From Oxyruncus cristatus (lineage: Eukaryota > Chordata > Aves > Passeriformes > Cotingidae), in assembly GCA_013399855.1 (NCBI GenBank), contig VXAY01002875.1, positions 322,718-386,717 of the forward strand: a stretch of DNA of 64,000 nucleotides, written 5' to 3'. A program made the translations under genes and the position numbers. This document shows positions 1-12,260 of this stretch, piece after piece. The stretch's first letter is position 1; every line of letters begins with the position of its first letter. Under the pieces are notes generated by a model. The model did not search any database. It had not been told where the DNA came from and saw only the letters and a list, made by a program, of their open reading frames with translations.

Positions 1-3000
1 GATGTGCCCTTGGGTCACCCGAGTACATATGGTCGGGAACCTGCAAGTGTGTGTATCTGGGCCTTTGGCACTGCTGGGGACACTACAATGGTCATAACCA
101 CTGCTTCCTGTACTAAGTTTGACAGTGACTACACTGTTCCAGTCCTCGTACTTTAAGATCCCCTACATCAATTCCCTCTTTCACAGGACTCACAGGCAAT
201 GCCCAGCAATTTAGCGTCCCTGCAGCAGTGCCTTTACCCAGGGCAAGCTGTTTGGAAGGGGACAGAAATTCCTGCAGTCTTGGGAATTTCCAAAGTCCTT
301 CTCTTTCCTGTTACCAAGCAAATCTAACAATCTCTTCTTTGAGGGAAGGTCCTAGAAAACTGCAGCCTCTATAATTACTGAAGGACTGATGCAGATTAAG
401 GGGAAAAACGGGTTAAAGAAGAGATAATACACTTCCAGAGCTTCTTGGTTGCACAGAGAATGCTGACCAGGAGCATACACAGTAGACGGAGAACTATCCT
501 GGGGAGATCACAGGAAAAATCCTGTTGCAGAAAAACATCATGCTTCAGCAAAAACAGAAAGGCAGATAGGTGCATCTGTTATCAATCAGCTCTTTAGACA
601 ACAACTTAAGGAGTCATGGAGCAAAAGAAAAAAGCCTTCCCTCGGGTTCTTTGAATTTCTCAAATGTCCATGACTGCAAAGCTGTAATTCCCAGTCCTCC
701 CTGAGAACAATAGCTATTGCCGCTTTCCTTACCAGCCTGACTACCCAGCCAGGGAAACCAGCAAAACTTTCACTATCTGTACAGAAACCAGTTGCCTTAG
801 CAGGACATTAACATGTTTACCCCATTAATCTAACAAGCCAAACAGTGTTGAGAAATTCCTGTTCACTACATAGTCATCGCTTTTTTGTTTATTTGCTTTC
901 AATAAGGATATTTAAATTGCAAAATCAACTTCCTGTGAAGTTGTCTATAGTACCAATTCAGCTTTCCTCCCTGAGAATGGAAAACTGCAGAGTGCATTAC
1001 CAGTGTGCTGAGTTCTCATATACTAATTCAACAATAATCATACCCCAGCAGTTTCCTTAGCACAAGAATAGGTTCACTTTGTAATGCCAATGCTGACTAA
1101 ATAGGAGAAGTTTCTGTAAAAACACTTGCATTTAAAGCTTGACCGCATGTCCCTGTACAACACCCTTGTCCTTGGGGCTCTCAGTTATGACTCCCAGTTC
1201 CCTCCTCGTTACTAGCTGCCTCTCATAGACACGCACCTCAGCTCTAACTGCAGAGAGTCTCACCTACCTCGCCCTGTACTTGTCTTTCCTAACTGAGTGC
1301 AGGCAAGGTGGTTCCTGCCATTCAGCCTCTGGCACTGTGTTCCCTGGCAAAGGCACTGTGCTCCCTGGCAGCTCTCAAAAGGAGAGGGGGCCCTGAAGTG
1401 ATGAACTTCTGGGAGCAGGGAAAGAGCATGAGGGAACCTCGGAGAGATTGTTTTGGCCATGTAGTGAGTGCATTCATGTTAGTGTTTTGATTTTGAAGAT
1501 CTTATGTTCTGCAGGTCCATTTCTAGGGGTGTGCATTGCAATCACATTTGTGGCAGCAAGAGGGGGACCATGCAGAATGACCCTGCTTTGGTGCTGTATG
1601 TTCTCTTTGCTTCCAAAGTGTGTTCTTATGCTCCTGGATACTTCCAAACCCTCCTCCAGCCTCTGGACTTTAACCTCAAACCAAGGAGAATTCAGTAATG
1701 AATGCAGTTAATTTGAAACCGATTATTATTTCCAAGGTCAATAATGGGAAAACAGCCCTCCTGAGAACACAACTCTGCAGGGATCTTACCATTCCCTTAA
1801 CCAAACAGTGCCATAGAAATTAATCGTATGTTTGCCTACCCAACCTACCCATCTACTGCCACGCTTTCCCTATTGCTTAAAGCAGGCCTCACAAAACCTG
1901 AACTAAAAGTATGCAGCAGTTACAACATCCTTATTTCACTCCGACCAGGCTTAATAGGATGTATTGCTTCTGAATTTTAAGCAAATCATTCAAATTCACC
2001 TTGCATTTGCTGAAACAAAGGTTGAATCTCTTCTTTTTGGTTTCTGCATTTGGGAAGAGAAGTTTCACTATCTGTGCTTCAATAAAAAACAAAGAAAAAT
2101 GTTTCCTGTGAGTATTGCATATCTTCCTTGATCAGCCAAGGTTTACATCATGGACAAATATGCCCATTTGTATTCAGAGGATGCAGACTCAGGATGCGTC
2201 CAACCTATTTCCCTACCACAACCTCATCATCCCCCGCCTCAGATTCCTCTGTTCCCCAGGCACCACCCTGATTCATAATCTCAAGAAAGTAGGAGATGCT
2301 TGATGATCTTGCAGACCTGCACAACAACTGTTTTCACGGTGGATTTTCCAGCCCAATTGATTGCCCACTGTCTGGTAAGCATTGCTAACTAACCTCTAGA
2401 GCATGAATGCTATTTGCTTATCTGTCATCAGAGTGGCTCTCACTTGGGTGTCTCCTTGATGAAGACCAGGGCCAGCACCTCTTCAGCCTGCAATTTCATT
2501 TATGTGGCTTTCTTCACTCTGAATTTCTTCATCCAATACTAGTCACACAAAACCTGCAACACAGTTTCACCTGCTGGTGCATTTTTTTTCAGGTACGGGA
2601 ACATTATTCCACAGTGTGAAGTTATTTTTCCTGCTCCCCAAAATTGAATCATTCTTGTCCTATCATGAGTCACAATTTTAGAAGGACTTGCTTAAGTTCC
2701 ACATTTACGAACGATATGCAAACCGGAAATGCAAGGTACCATTGTTACCTTTTACAGATCTTGTGCTGATGGCAGAAAGTTGCAAAGTATGGATTTTTGT
2801 TAAACAGAAAAATAAAATTAAAAATGTATCTTAGAAAACACTATGCAATGGAGAAGCGTGCAAAACTGATTCTAATGTCTTGACTCTGGAAAAATTCTGC
2901 ACAGAGGAGTGCAGTGCAAATTAGCACAGGGTGACATCACATTTTGGTGCAGCTCCACCCAGTACAATCACAATTGGTGAAGCTGGGTTGTGTCAGGCTG

Positions 3001-3727
3001 AGCAGCTCCGTGTGAGTGTACTCTGGTGTTGCAGTGTCAGCTGTTGCAGGCTGGCAGCATACATTCTCATGGAGTCACATCTATAAACCTTGGGGTTTTC
3101 AGTTATGAGTTCTGCTTTGACTCCAGTAGAGAGCTAGCTCAAAAGGAGACATCAGCACTGCAGACATCTGAAGTTAGATAATGCAAATTTCAATTCTGAT
3201 GCTGGCAGAAGACAAATGCTCTCAGGTCAATGTTCAGCTGGGGTTTTTCTTACCATTCTTCACAAAATCTCTAGGAAACTTACTAATATTTTCTCTCCAG
3301 TAGAGATGCATCAGTCTTTCAATCCCTGAAACAGAAAGGCATACTTTTATGCAGCCGTTTTCATGAAGCCTATGTGCAAAATTCTTAGCAGTTTAAATAA
3401 ATTGTAATACTAAAATTAATTATTGCAAAATTGTTGCTATTGCTGCATAGGCAGTTCAGTTCTCTGCTCACTTTTCCCAGACTGGACATACAGTTTCACT
3501 GCCACACTTACTCTTCCAGTAGAACAAGTGGATCCTTTGGTGTACCTAGAAGAGTTAATGAATCCTTGTCTAAAATAAGTTGGGTGATTCATGCCCTAAA
3601 CCTACTTGTTATTCTATACTGACCACCAAGGGAAGCCCTGGGTGACACATCTTAGTTATCAACATCTGTATTACATATGTAAAAGTGAAATGAGATTAAT
3701 TTTTCTGGTGGTGTCTGCAATTGCTTC
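1..3727. other. Intergenic flank, no gene seen
   Basis: AT-rich DNA without a convincing coding exon, RNA gene or recognisable repeat. The open frames here are short, unrelated to known proteins and lack matching splice sites. In mammals CDK19 lies upstream of AMD1 on the opposite strand; no CDK19 exon could be recognised here. Confidence 0.6.
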
Positions 3728-3967
3728 AGACATTTCAAAGAGGGTGGGATCAGAGTAGATACCAGGAAGAAATTCTTTGCTGTGAGGGTAGTGAGACAAT
3801 GGAACAGGTTGCCCAGAGAAGTGGATGCCCCACCCCTGGAAGCGTTCAAGGCCAGGTTGGATGGGGCTTTGAACAACCTGGTCCAGTGGAAGGTGTCCAC
3901 GGCAGGGGGTTTGGAACTAGATGATCTTTAAGGTCCCTTCCTTAATTCTATGATCATATGATTCTGT
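3728..3967 (+). mobile_element. CR1 LINE, 3' end fragment
   Basis: Reads as the 3' end of a chicken-repeat-1 LINE in plus orientation. It has the segment on renewed growth of the 'accuracy' type seen in CR1 tails (caggaagaaattctttgctg), then the block around agatgatctttaaggtccc, and ends in short repeats of the attctatgat type. It is 5'-truncated, as most CR1 copies are, and lacks any ORF2 sequence. Confidence 0.9.
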
Positions 3968-4367
3968 GTTATATGTTGCAAATACTAAGTTAAAAAAAAA
4001 TCAAATTATTATGATTAAACTGAGCATATTGTTTAAGATGTGTCTTTTCATAATCAGGCAGCATATATTCTGTAATTGCACACAGAATGAAATCACTAGT
4101 AAGAGATACTCTGTTGGCCAAATGAGCAAAAGGCTCCTGTGCTTGCAGTTAGCAGTAAGTGTATAAAAGCTCAGTGCATGTCTTCCACCAGAGGTGTCCT
4201 GGCTGGTGCACAAACTCAAAGCTGCAATCAAACACACTTGTGCAATTTAGACCTTAGCTGGTGTTTTGAAAACAGAGAGGGAGGGGTGGTATTAAACTAC
4301 TGAAGAAATATTTGTGAAAAGGGCACCAAGTAGATTCCGGTCTAATAAAGGACTACCGATGCATAGC

Positions 4368-4446
4368 AAAAAAACAAAAAACAAAACAAAAACTAAAACA
4401 AAACCAACAACAAAAACAACAACAAAAACCAACCAACCAAACAAAA
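4368..4446. repeat. A-rich simple repeat
   Basis: Low-complexity tract of A runs interrupted by single C or CC, about 80 bases. It could be a relic of a poly(A) tail or a degenerate microsatellite; no attached element was recognised. Confidence 0.8.
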
Positions 4447-7400
4447 CCACCTACAGTCATGAAAAACTGATACTTTCTTGCCAGCACCTTGTTGGATGTT
4501 ATGATTAGCTCCACTTACGCCCAACTCTGTGTGAAAGCTTTGCCTTCCAGTCTCCAAAACAGCCAGAACACTTTTTTAATCATCCAAAAACATTCTCTCT
4601 GTAGCAATTTATCTTAAACTTTAAGAAATTAGTCACAACCTTTGTTTAAAGGTTTTATTTTTGAAATGCTGACTCCAGCTTAGCTCTATCATTGTCTAGA
4701 GGGAACACTACTACAGAGAGACTTGATGTTGTCACATAGCGCAGAATAAATTATTTCAATTGTAAACCAGCTAATTATACATTAAATCTGGTACCTACTC
4801 CTCTTTGTTATAAGAAACCTTTTGGCTTGCCCTGGATGTAATATAACAGGGTGTCTAGGGTCACATAAAGTGCCATTTTGCTTTTATCATATCGCTCAGT
4901 ATCTCAATTTAAGATTTGTATTTCTATTCATGTGATAGCCTCATGTTTTCTTTTCACTTCATTTTCAGAGTTTTGAAATTTTGAATGTACACATTGACAA
5001 ATATCCCAGAGGTCAAATCCCAATTTATTAATGTCTGAAATCTCATTCTTTTTTAATAAATCTCATTAATTTATGACCTAGATGGTGGGGGTTTTTTAAA
5101 TGCTTAGGCTTATTAAAACTGATAATAATATAACCAATGTAAATCTCTTCTTTATATAAATGAGCAATTAGAAACAATGTAAGCAATTAAAATATATATA
5201 AATATATTTTCAATACTTTTTAGATTAATACAATGAAATTTTCCCTGTGGAAGACTCGTTATAAATCAGTCACAATCAGGTGTCTCTGCAGCAGCTACCG
5301 GCATAAAGAGACAGCCTGGCTTTCCTCAGTCAAATCAATAAGGAATGAATATGTTTCACCTCTGAGACACACTAAATGAATACAAAAATAACATGATTTT
5401 AAACGGAACTTTGGATATACCTGTGTACTCTTGAGAGAAACATGGGTTTCAGTGTGGTCTCCCTGAGAATTCTTGTAGTTTTGACTACACACCTTGTATA
5501 TGGGTTCATAAAAAAAAGGATGCATCTTTGTTTACTCTGTGTGAACAAAACTAGTCCATGTGGTTGACAGCCCATCCTTCCCAGGCTGGTTCCTTCAAAG
5601 AAAGTTTTCTATACAGCCCAGTTTGAATATTTGAAAAGATGGAGTTTTGTCACTTCCTTAAGCTTTTGCCATTTTTTTTTTCTTTTTGAAATTAATTATT
5701 TGTTTTCCCTTTACCTACTACACTTTTCTTAGTTTAGCTGCTTATCAAAAGATAATGGAAAGAACTCAGATATGAACTATATCTACACCAAGGAAACGAG
5801 ACACAGAAACTTTTAATAAAGATCACTTACATGTTCATTCAGTATTTAACTACAGGACATGCCAATGCAATGAATTAATTTAACTAATATATCTAATTTT
5901 TTGTGATGTTTCTCGTGGTCTCATCATGAACAGGTGGAGGGGAGAAGGTAGAGTACATGACAACCTGAAATCCTATTGTCAAAACACACAGAATAAAATT
6001 TAGGCATGAAAAAAAAAAGTCATAGATAAGAAGAAAGGCAGCAGTTCATTTTCCTCCCTAGGACCCCCCTCTAAAGCTCAGTTCTGATTGTCCTCTATCC
6101 TGGTGACAGATGACAATAGATAATACTTGTAATTCTCTTTCACTTCTTTCAAAGGAGCTAAGAGGAATCTGCCTGTCTCCTTCTCTCATGCCTGCTAATA
6201 CTTCTGTACATTAATTGCTTCATAGATTTGTGTACTTCTATTGATTTCAAATTTAGTTTACAATTAAAACGTGTAAATGTTTGCAGGAGCAAGGGCTTTG
6301 TTTGCACATGGACTTCAATGTGCATCAAATGCACATTAAAAAGTATATAAGCATGACAGTCATTGCCTAACAAAGAGGAATTGACATTAATAACAGAAGA
6401 GGACTTTGACAGATACACAATAATTTGGTTAGTTAAAAATTGATTTGGGCAAAGATGGTAAGAGTTTCTACTCCAGAAATAAACAATATTCTCAATTTCA
6501 AAAGGACAAGCTTTGAAAAACCAGAGAACTTACTTGTGAAATCAGGGACTGAGGAATTCAAATATTGAGGATAATATAATTAAGTGAAAAGAATAAAAGT
6601 ATATGGACTTTGTGTCTCAAGAAAGCAGAAAAAGTTCTACTGAAGAGAACTAGTTGAATAAATAACCACAAGCAAAACCCAAAACATTTGCAAAATGGCA
6701 AAGAGGATTAAGCACAAAGGAAATGTTATCTGACGGAAGAAGAAAAGGAAGGACAAAGTGGGAATTGTCAAAAGTCAAGCTGAATTAGACTTCCAAAAAG
6801 ATACAAAAAGCAAAAAAACAAAAAAGATTCTTCATCCCCATAAACAAAAGACAATAAAGAAAAGGACTGTAGTGCTATGGAATACAAAATGAGAAGAAAT
6901 GGAAGGTAATCTTGGCAAAATATAAATTGTACTTCACTATTGATCTGAAATTAATACTTTGTCTTAGTTTTTAACAAGTACAATGACTAATCATGGGAGC
7001 AAAGACAGTTTAGATAATGGCAGGACTGTGCAGCAAAGCATCACTCAGAATAAAGACAGAACTCTTCAGAAAAATGAATGCAAGACCCTACATCTTCTCC
7101 ACACCATTGCTGAAAGGAAGTAGCACATGAGCTCGTGGGTCTACTGCCAGGTGAACGGTGAGAAGCAAATTTCACAGCCATCACCAAAAAGGTGGTTTAT
7201 TCCAGCAATGGAGTTTTTATAGCCCATCACTATGACATCGAGGCCTGCAAAACACACATAAACTAGCAGTAAGTACAATTTAGGCCAAAATTGATATTCC
7301 TAGCTTTTTTATTTAATTCACCTTTTCTGAATGTGATTGAGTGATTATTCCATTTGCCAAATATTTGCTGCTGGATCTGTAAGCCAAACTTTGTGAAGTT

Positions 7401-7519
7401 TCAGTAATTTTGTGGTTTTAAAAGACATACACTGTCCAAATATTAAGGGTATGCTACTTATACTTTACAATTTCACACACACAGAATTTTACAAGACTTA
7501 CTTAATTGTCAAAGCTTCC

Positions 7520-7543
7520 TTTTTTTTTTTTTTTTTTTTTTTT
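7520..7543. repeat. Poly(T) tract, 24 bases
   Basis: Uninterrupted T run. It could be the tail of a minus-strand retroposed sequence, but the flanking DNA was not recognised as one. Confidence 0.85.
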
Positions 7544-10500
7544 GGTCAGCAAGTATCATTTGTCAGGAGATAGACTGTGCGGCAGTACTACACTTACAAC
7601 TATCAATCAAAACTGAACTAACTGCAGAGGAAACCATAGTGGCACCCTGAACATTATTTCACATGACAATTCTTCATATTTACTTTCCACATTTAATTTA
7701 GAGGAGTATTTTCTGCTTGTGGGCAATAAATTCATATATTCAGCAGGAAATAACAATATGTGCTTGAAATCACCATTTTGAACTAAAACCAGCTCCAGTT
7801 ACTGAAAGATCATTTCTACTTGTTACTATGACACAATTTAGAGTTTCTATCACGTTGCAGAACCGCCCAGATTTGCTGAGAAATTCTGTTCTGTGACGTT
7901 TGACTCTCTGAACGGTGAAGCTGGCTGTAGTTGCTGTCCTCTCCGTAAGCAGAAACCTGAGAAGTGGGGCAAGTAAATCAAAAGGGGAATGGAGGAGCAT
8001 GGGCAGGTTGGCAGCAGTAGAGATGAGTGCTTCTGTTTCTGAAAGAAGGGAAAAAATGCCTTGCAAGTCATGCATTCTCTGTGCCTACACTGTTCTGCAG
8101 CAACTTGCTTTTCTGTTCTTTTCGTAACAACCATCACAACAATTTGGGAAGACTGCAGCACACTAGAAGCAGTTTTTGCTTCTCACGGTCCCATACCAGA
8201 GTTGCGCAGAATTGGCATTAATGTAATGTTTAAAGAGATATGAACAAGGAATGTTCCTCACAAAGAGCAAGCGTGACCTGTTACTGCCGGGTGGGTGGAG
8301 GGCTGGTATAGGCGGCTTTAATTCTGTATTCGAATCTTCATTTTTCTTGGCAATGCCGCTCACGTAAGTTGGCTGCTCTAAATGACTTTGCTGCCATAGC
8401 CTCCTATGGGTCTTTCCAGCTGCTCAAAATAGCTGTTCAAAGTGAGGAAACCTCTGCACAAGGAGTATTCCCCAGGGAGAAATTTCAAGAACTCTACAGC
8501 CCTTTTGTGCTACTGGGAAACTGTAAAGAGACTGGATAAGAATACAGAATTCATCATTGTCCTTTCTGTACAATAAAACATTCATACTTTCTCATCTTTC
8601 TTTCTGGACTTGATTATTTGTTGACACCAAGCTTGCACTATTCAAGAACATGGGTAAGAGCAAAGATTGCTTCACACTAACTCTGTGAGCTCTGTGCTTT
8701 GCAGGTGGATAAGCAATGAAAAGGGGGAGCAGCTTTGGCAGCATACAGGCTTACATCCTGTTTCTGACTGCCCCAAAACTCTGTTTTGGCATGCAGAAAC
8801 TGTGGACCACTTTGTTGGGCTTGATTACAGACCTAACATTAAAAAAAAAAAAAAGGCAAAATGGAGTTGATATAGTTACACCAGGTTCTTTTAATACACA
8901 GAATTTCCTCCTGCACAAAGCGGAATGTGCCTGGCCAGCTATAGCCTGTTGTGCCAGCAGATTACTACAAAGGAACCAGATCATAAACAATATTTGGCCC
9001 TGTGTCTCACAATCATATGATGATATCTGAGCCTTCCTGTCTTCCCAAGCCATCCTTCCTCCAGATTCAAATGCCTGATTGATGCTATTAAATCAATTTC
9101 AAAACTGCTCTAGTTAAATTAGTGCAATCCCTTTGAACGGACATTTTCAAACCTGCTGGTCCTTCAGCTCCTGATCTGCCCTTTATCTCTGGGTAATCTC
9201 AGTTGTAAACATGAATTCAGCAACTGTCTTTTGAATGATGACTCACAGAACCTCTCTCTAATCCACAACAATCTCCTTCTGTCCTTCCTGAAACCTCAGC
9301 CTGTCTCTCAGACAATACTTTTTTATTGTCTAGTTGTCAGTCAAGTTCAAAAAAGAGCTTTCAGTGTTTCCCTCCTTTCCCTCCTCCACCTGTTTTGTGT
9401 GTATCTGTCAGCAAGCCAGCCTCCTGTGAAGGAAGGCCTACAGCCTTCAGTGTTAATACAAATCTCTTTTCAGGTGATCATACCCACACTCTCAGGCTTC
9501 AAATATAAAACATCACCCTGCTAGTTGTCTAACACAGCGGACAAAGTACTTGTGTTTGTTTTCAAATTCTTTCACTGTTTCATGTTCAGTGTTGAGATCA
9601 TTTCCCTCCTCATGTCAGCTGGTGATACTGCACTGTATTGTCCCTTGTTAAACTTCTAAGCTTCACAAGGCTTCATAGGTTATCCTTCATACATAGAAGC
9701 TTCCTAGAAATAAAAAAGAATGTTCTTCATTTTTTGAACCTTGTCCTCCTCTGAAATGTCGTAGAAACATTCTTATGGGCAATTGATGTGCCTTGAAACC
9801 AAGAGTGACAGTGAGTGGGTTAGGCCCACCCTGACTAGTGTCTTGCAGCAGGTGAGAAGACACCAAAGTCCTGAATTGCAAATGTCAGAGAAAGGGGGGC
9901 AGACAAGAGCAGAGTCAGGCTTCAGGAAATGCTGAAGTTTGTGAGCACGTGATCCAAAACGCGGTGAGACCACATCGTAGTCAAAATCAGGAAGTCAGAG
10001 ACTCCACACAAGACAGTATACAAGATAAGAAAAAGACACATCTGGCTAGAGCGATGTCACACAGATCACTTGCAAGCAGAAACTAGGATCAAACACCAAA
10101 CTGAAAACCAGAGACCAACATTAAATCAACAGAAGACAGGACTAGGAACTAGTATTAGATGTCTAAAAAACAGGGATGGGTGGATTGATATTAAAAATAA
10201 ATGGGGAATTTGCTGGACAAAGTCCATAAACTCTCAGCTGTAGTGCCTAAGCACTTTAGGCAGATTTAATCCATCGTGCCTACTGAAACTGGTGGTCCTG
10301 CACTCCCTATCCATTTCAAGGGCATGCCCAAGCACAGCCTCTTATTTATACCAACACAAGCATTTATATAGCTGGGACATGAAATTGCTTGGGAAACTGA
10401 TGCAAATTAAAGCTGATCACAATTAAAAACTATTAGCCATCATTAAAACTAAGTAGTTAGCATTAAACCCGATGGAGTCCACTACACAGCCATGCAAGTG

Positions 10501-10725
10501 CTTGTGCCGGCACAACGAAGGAGGCAGCATGGAGGCGGCAACAAACGGCTGAGAAAGGAAGACCTTTTCTTTAGGGTAGTCACAACTCACACAAAGTTAA
10601 TAAAAACCAGTGAAGCTCCAGCACTAGAGAACATGGTTCTCTGCCAGCTATTAAGGCTGTGCTATGGATGCATACAGCGGCGACTAGGCACCTAGGGAAT
10701 GATTCACATCCAGCTGCCTTGGGAA

Positions 10726-10754
10726 TGACTCACTGCCTCAGTCTCAGTGAGTCA
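10726..10754. promoter_or_regulatory. Inverted repeat with two AP-1-like sites
   Basis: Perfect 10-base inverted repeat: TGACTCACTG at 10726-10735 and CAGTGAGTCA at 10745-10754, with 9 bases between. Each arm carries a consensus AP-1/TRE heptamer (TGACTCA or TGAGTCA). A weaker TGATTCAC lies about 25 bases upstream. The element is about 1.0 kb before the predicted AMD1 start. Binding by AP-1 or MAF/NRF2-type bZIP proteins is inferred from the motif only. Confidence 0.5.
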
Positions 10755-11687
10755 CTACTTCGCTGTGGACAGAGCCCAGCGCCTATTATGCTGTCCGATA
10801 CTGATACTATCTCACTGTCTCCTAGTAGGGACTCATTCATCTGTCCCCAGCCATCTGCTGCTGCCAGTCCCACGCAGTGTAACTACCGCAGGCTCATCGG
10901 GGCGGATGGCATTTTCTCCGTTTAGTCGAGGGTTTCCTCGGGCTCTGAAGTACTGCAACTGGATTTATAATGTGTTATTATATCGCTGAAAAATGCTTTA
11001 AACGACTATAAACCTGTCTAGTTTGCAATAATTTCTTCTAAATATTTGGGGGCAAAAACGTCGCAGGTAATCGGGGACACAGACCCGCGGTCCCTCCCGT
11101 GTGCGCCTACAGCGGCACATGCCCTGCTCGGTCACTCGTTCCTTGTGCCGCACACACGCATAGCAGCGGCTCCTCGCTGCGCGGTCACACACGCTGGGCT
11201 TCGGGAAGGGGCCAGGGGAGCGGGAAGTGCGCCCGAACGCCTGGCCGAGCGCCTCTTTACGTGCGAGAAGGAGCTCCGGGTGCGGGGCCAGCGCTGCCGC
11301 CGCGGCCCGGGAACAGCCGGAATTCTCGGGCTCGCTCCTTGCGACGCGCCGAATGGTTTCGGGGGATGCTCCGCCGCCGTCTCTCGGCCATGTTCAGCCC
11401 TGCTCCCTCTCGCACTCTCCCCTCTCCCCGGATGGCTCACTGCCGACCACAAGCCAGACTTCCCACCCATCCTCGGGGGTGGCGCGGCCCCTTGGCGGCA
11501 CGGGCGGCACGGGCGGCACGGCCGCCACACCCGCGGCCCCGGCCCCGTCGCCCGCGCTCCATCTCCCGCTCCCTGCGGGCGGGCGCGTGGGCTGCAACGG
11601 GAGGGGCCGAAGGAACCGGCATATGCCTGGACAGGCGTCGCCGCCGCCGTATGGGAAGCAGGGAAGGGCGGGCCCGAGCGGCGGCCG

Positions 11688-11693
11688 CCCAAT
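11688..11693 (+). promoter_or_regulatory. CCAAT box of AMD1 promoter
   Basis: CCCAAT about 40 bases upstream of the TATA box and about 70 bases before the predicted transcription start, a usual place for an NF-Y site. Confidence 0.6.
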
Positions 11694-11730
11694 GTGCAGC
11701 GCCAGCCGGAGTGATGCGGGTACCTGCGGC

Positions 11731-11737
11731 ATATAAA
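11731..11737 (+). promoter_or_regulatory. AMD1 TATA box
   Basis: ATATAAA inside a CpG island, 38-44 bases upstream of the MAGDIS start codon. A TATA box sets initiation about 30 bases downstream, so the cap site should lie near 11761. That leaves about 14 bases between cap and upstream ORF, the same very short leader described for mammalian AMD1. This agreement supports both calls. Confidence 0.8.
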
Positions 11738-11774
11738 GGCAGCTGCGTGCGCACTGGCCCCTCGCTTGCACAGT

Positions 11775-11795
11775 ATGGCCGGCGACATTAGCTAG
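11775..11795 (+). CDS. AMD1 upstream ORF, hexapeptide MAGDIS
   Basis: ATG GCC GGC GAC ATT AGC TAG encodes Met-Ala-Gly-Asp-Ile-Ser, the peptide known from mammalian AMD1 mRNA. In mammals high polyamine levels stabilise the nascent MAGDIS peptide on the ribosome, stalling termination and blocking access to the main start codon; this is the feedback loop on spermidine and spermine synthesis. Here the sequence is identical at peptide level, lies about 14 bases from the predicted cap and is 395 bases from the main ATG. It is far too short for gene finders. The peptide and position are seen directly; function in this bird is inferred from the family. Confidence 0.93.
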   Translation: MAGDIS

Positions 11796-12095
11796 CGCTC
11801 GCTCAACGCTCTTCTCTGTAACAGGGGAACACACGGACTACAAGGAACCGAACCGCATCGCCTGCCCGCACCCCCGCTCGGACTGTAACCCGCTCACACA
11901 CGCTCACGCCGCATCCGCCGCCGCGCACTCCGGGTGGTTTTCGCCCGTTTAAAAAAAAAAAGAAATCCTTCCTTCTTTTCCTTATTCCTTTTTTTGTTTG
12001 TTTGTTTTCCTTTTTAAATTAATATTAAGCAAATCCCCCAGAAGGTAAAACCCGCCCGGGACGGGCTGGGACCCGGCGGCGGCAGCGCGGCCCGT

Positions 12096-12115
12096 GCAGC
12101 AGCAGCAGCAGCAGC
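12096..12115 (+). repeat. GCA trinucleotide repeat in AMD1 leader
   Basis: Six GCA units plus GC, in the predicted 5' UTR about 75 bases before the main ATG. It is likely length-variable and does not affect the protein. Confidence 0.8.
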
Positions 12116-12190
12116 GAACGGTGGCGGCCGGGGGCGGCAGTTTGGTTGTCGTTTAATTTCTGTGGTTGTTGGTTGCCGAGTTGTCTCACC

Positions 12191-12260
12191 ATGAAGGAGA
12201 GCGGTGCACACTTCTTCGAAGGGACCGAGAAGCTGTTGGAGGTGTGGTTCGCCCGGCAGC
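12191..12260 (+). CDS. AMD1: AMD1 coding exon 1, partial (runs into gap)
   Basis: Starts at ATG 12191 and encodes [18 protein letters not shown] and on to FARQ before the N run. The match to the mammalian N terminus fixes the start; no other ATG lies between it and the upstream ORF. About 16 residues of exon 1 and its splice donor must lie in the gap, judged from the human protein and the phase of exon 2. Confidence 0.95.

Larger units (their letters stand above)
3968..10680. other. Intergenic, AT-rich, no gene seen
   Basis: Contains an adenine-rich simple repeat at 4368-4446 (ACAAAA-like units), a run of 24 T at 7520-7543 and an A run near 8839-8854. No coding exon with homology was found on either strand. 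The overlapping open frames at 7770-8370 on both strands have no recognisable motif. Confidence 0.55.
11761..12190 (+). other. AMD1: AMD1 5' UTR (predicted)
   Basis: Leader of about 430 bases from the TATA-predicted start to the main ATG, on the assumption that it is unspliced. It is structured and GC-rich with an A/T-rich middle (11950-12025) and a GCA repeat (12096-12115). The only ATG in it is that of the six-codon upstream ORF, which makes that ORF the sole upstream initiation site. Confidence 0.65.

Noticed and set aside
7770..8161. Overlapping minus-strand ORFs of about 100 codons
   Set aside because: They overlap in different frames, match nothing known and lack promoter or splice context.
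11046..11834. Long overlapping open frames on both strands (up to 230 codons) in the AMD1 promoter
   Set aside because: They lie in a CpG island where stop codons are rare, mirror each other on both strands, contain simple repeats and match no known protein. They are upstream of or across the AMD1 start.
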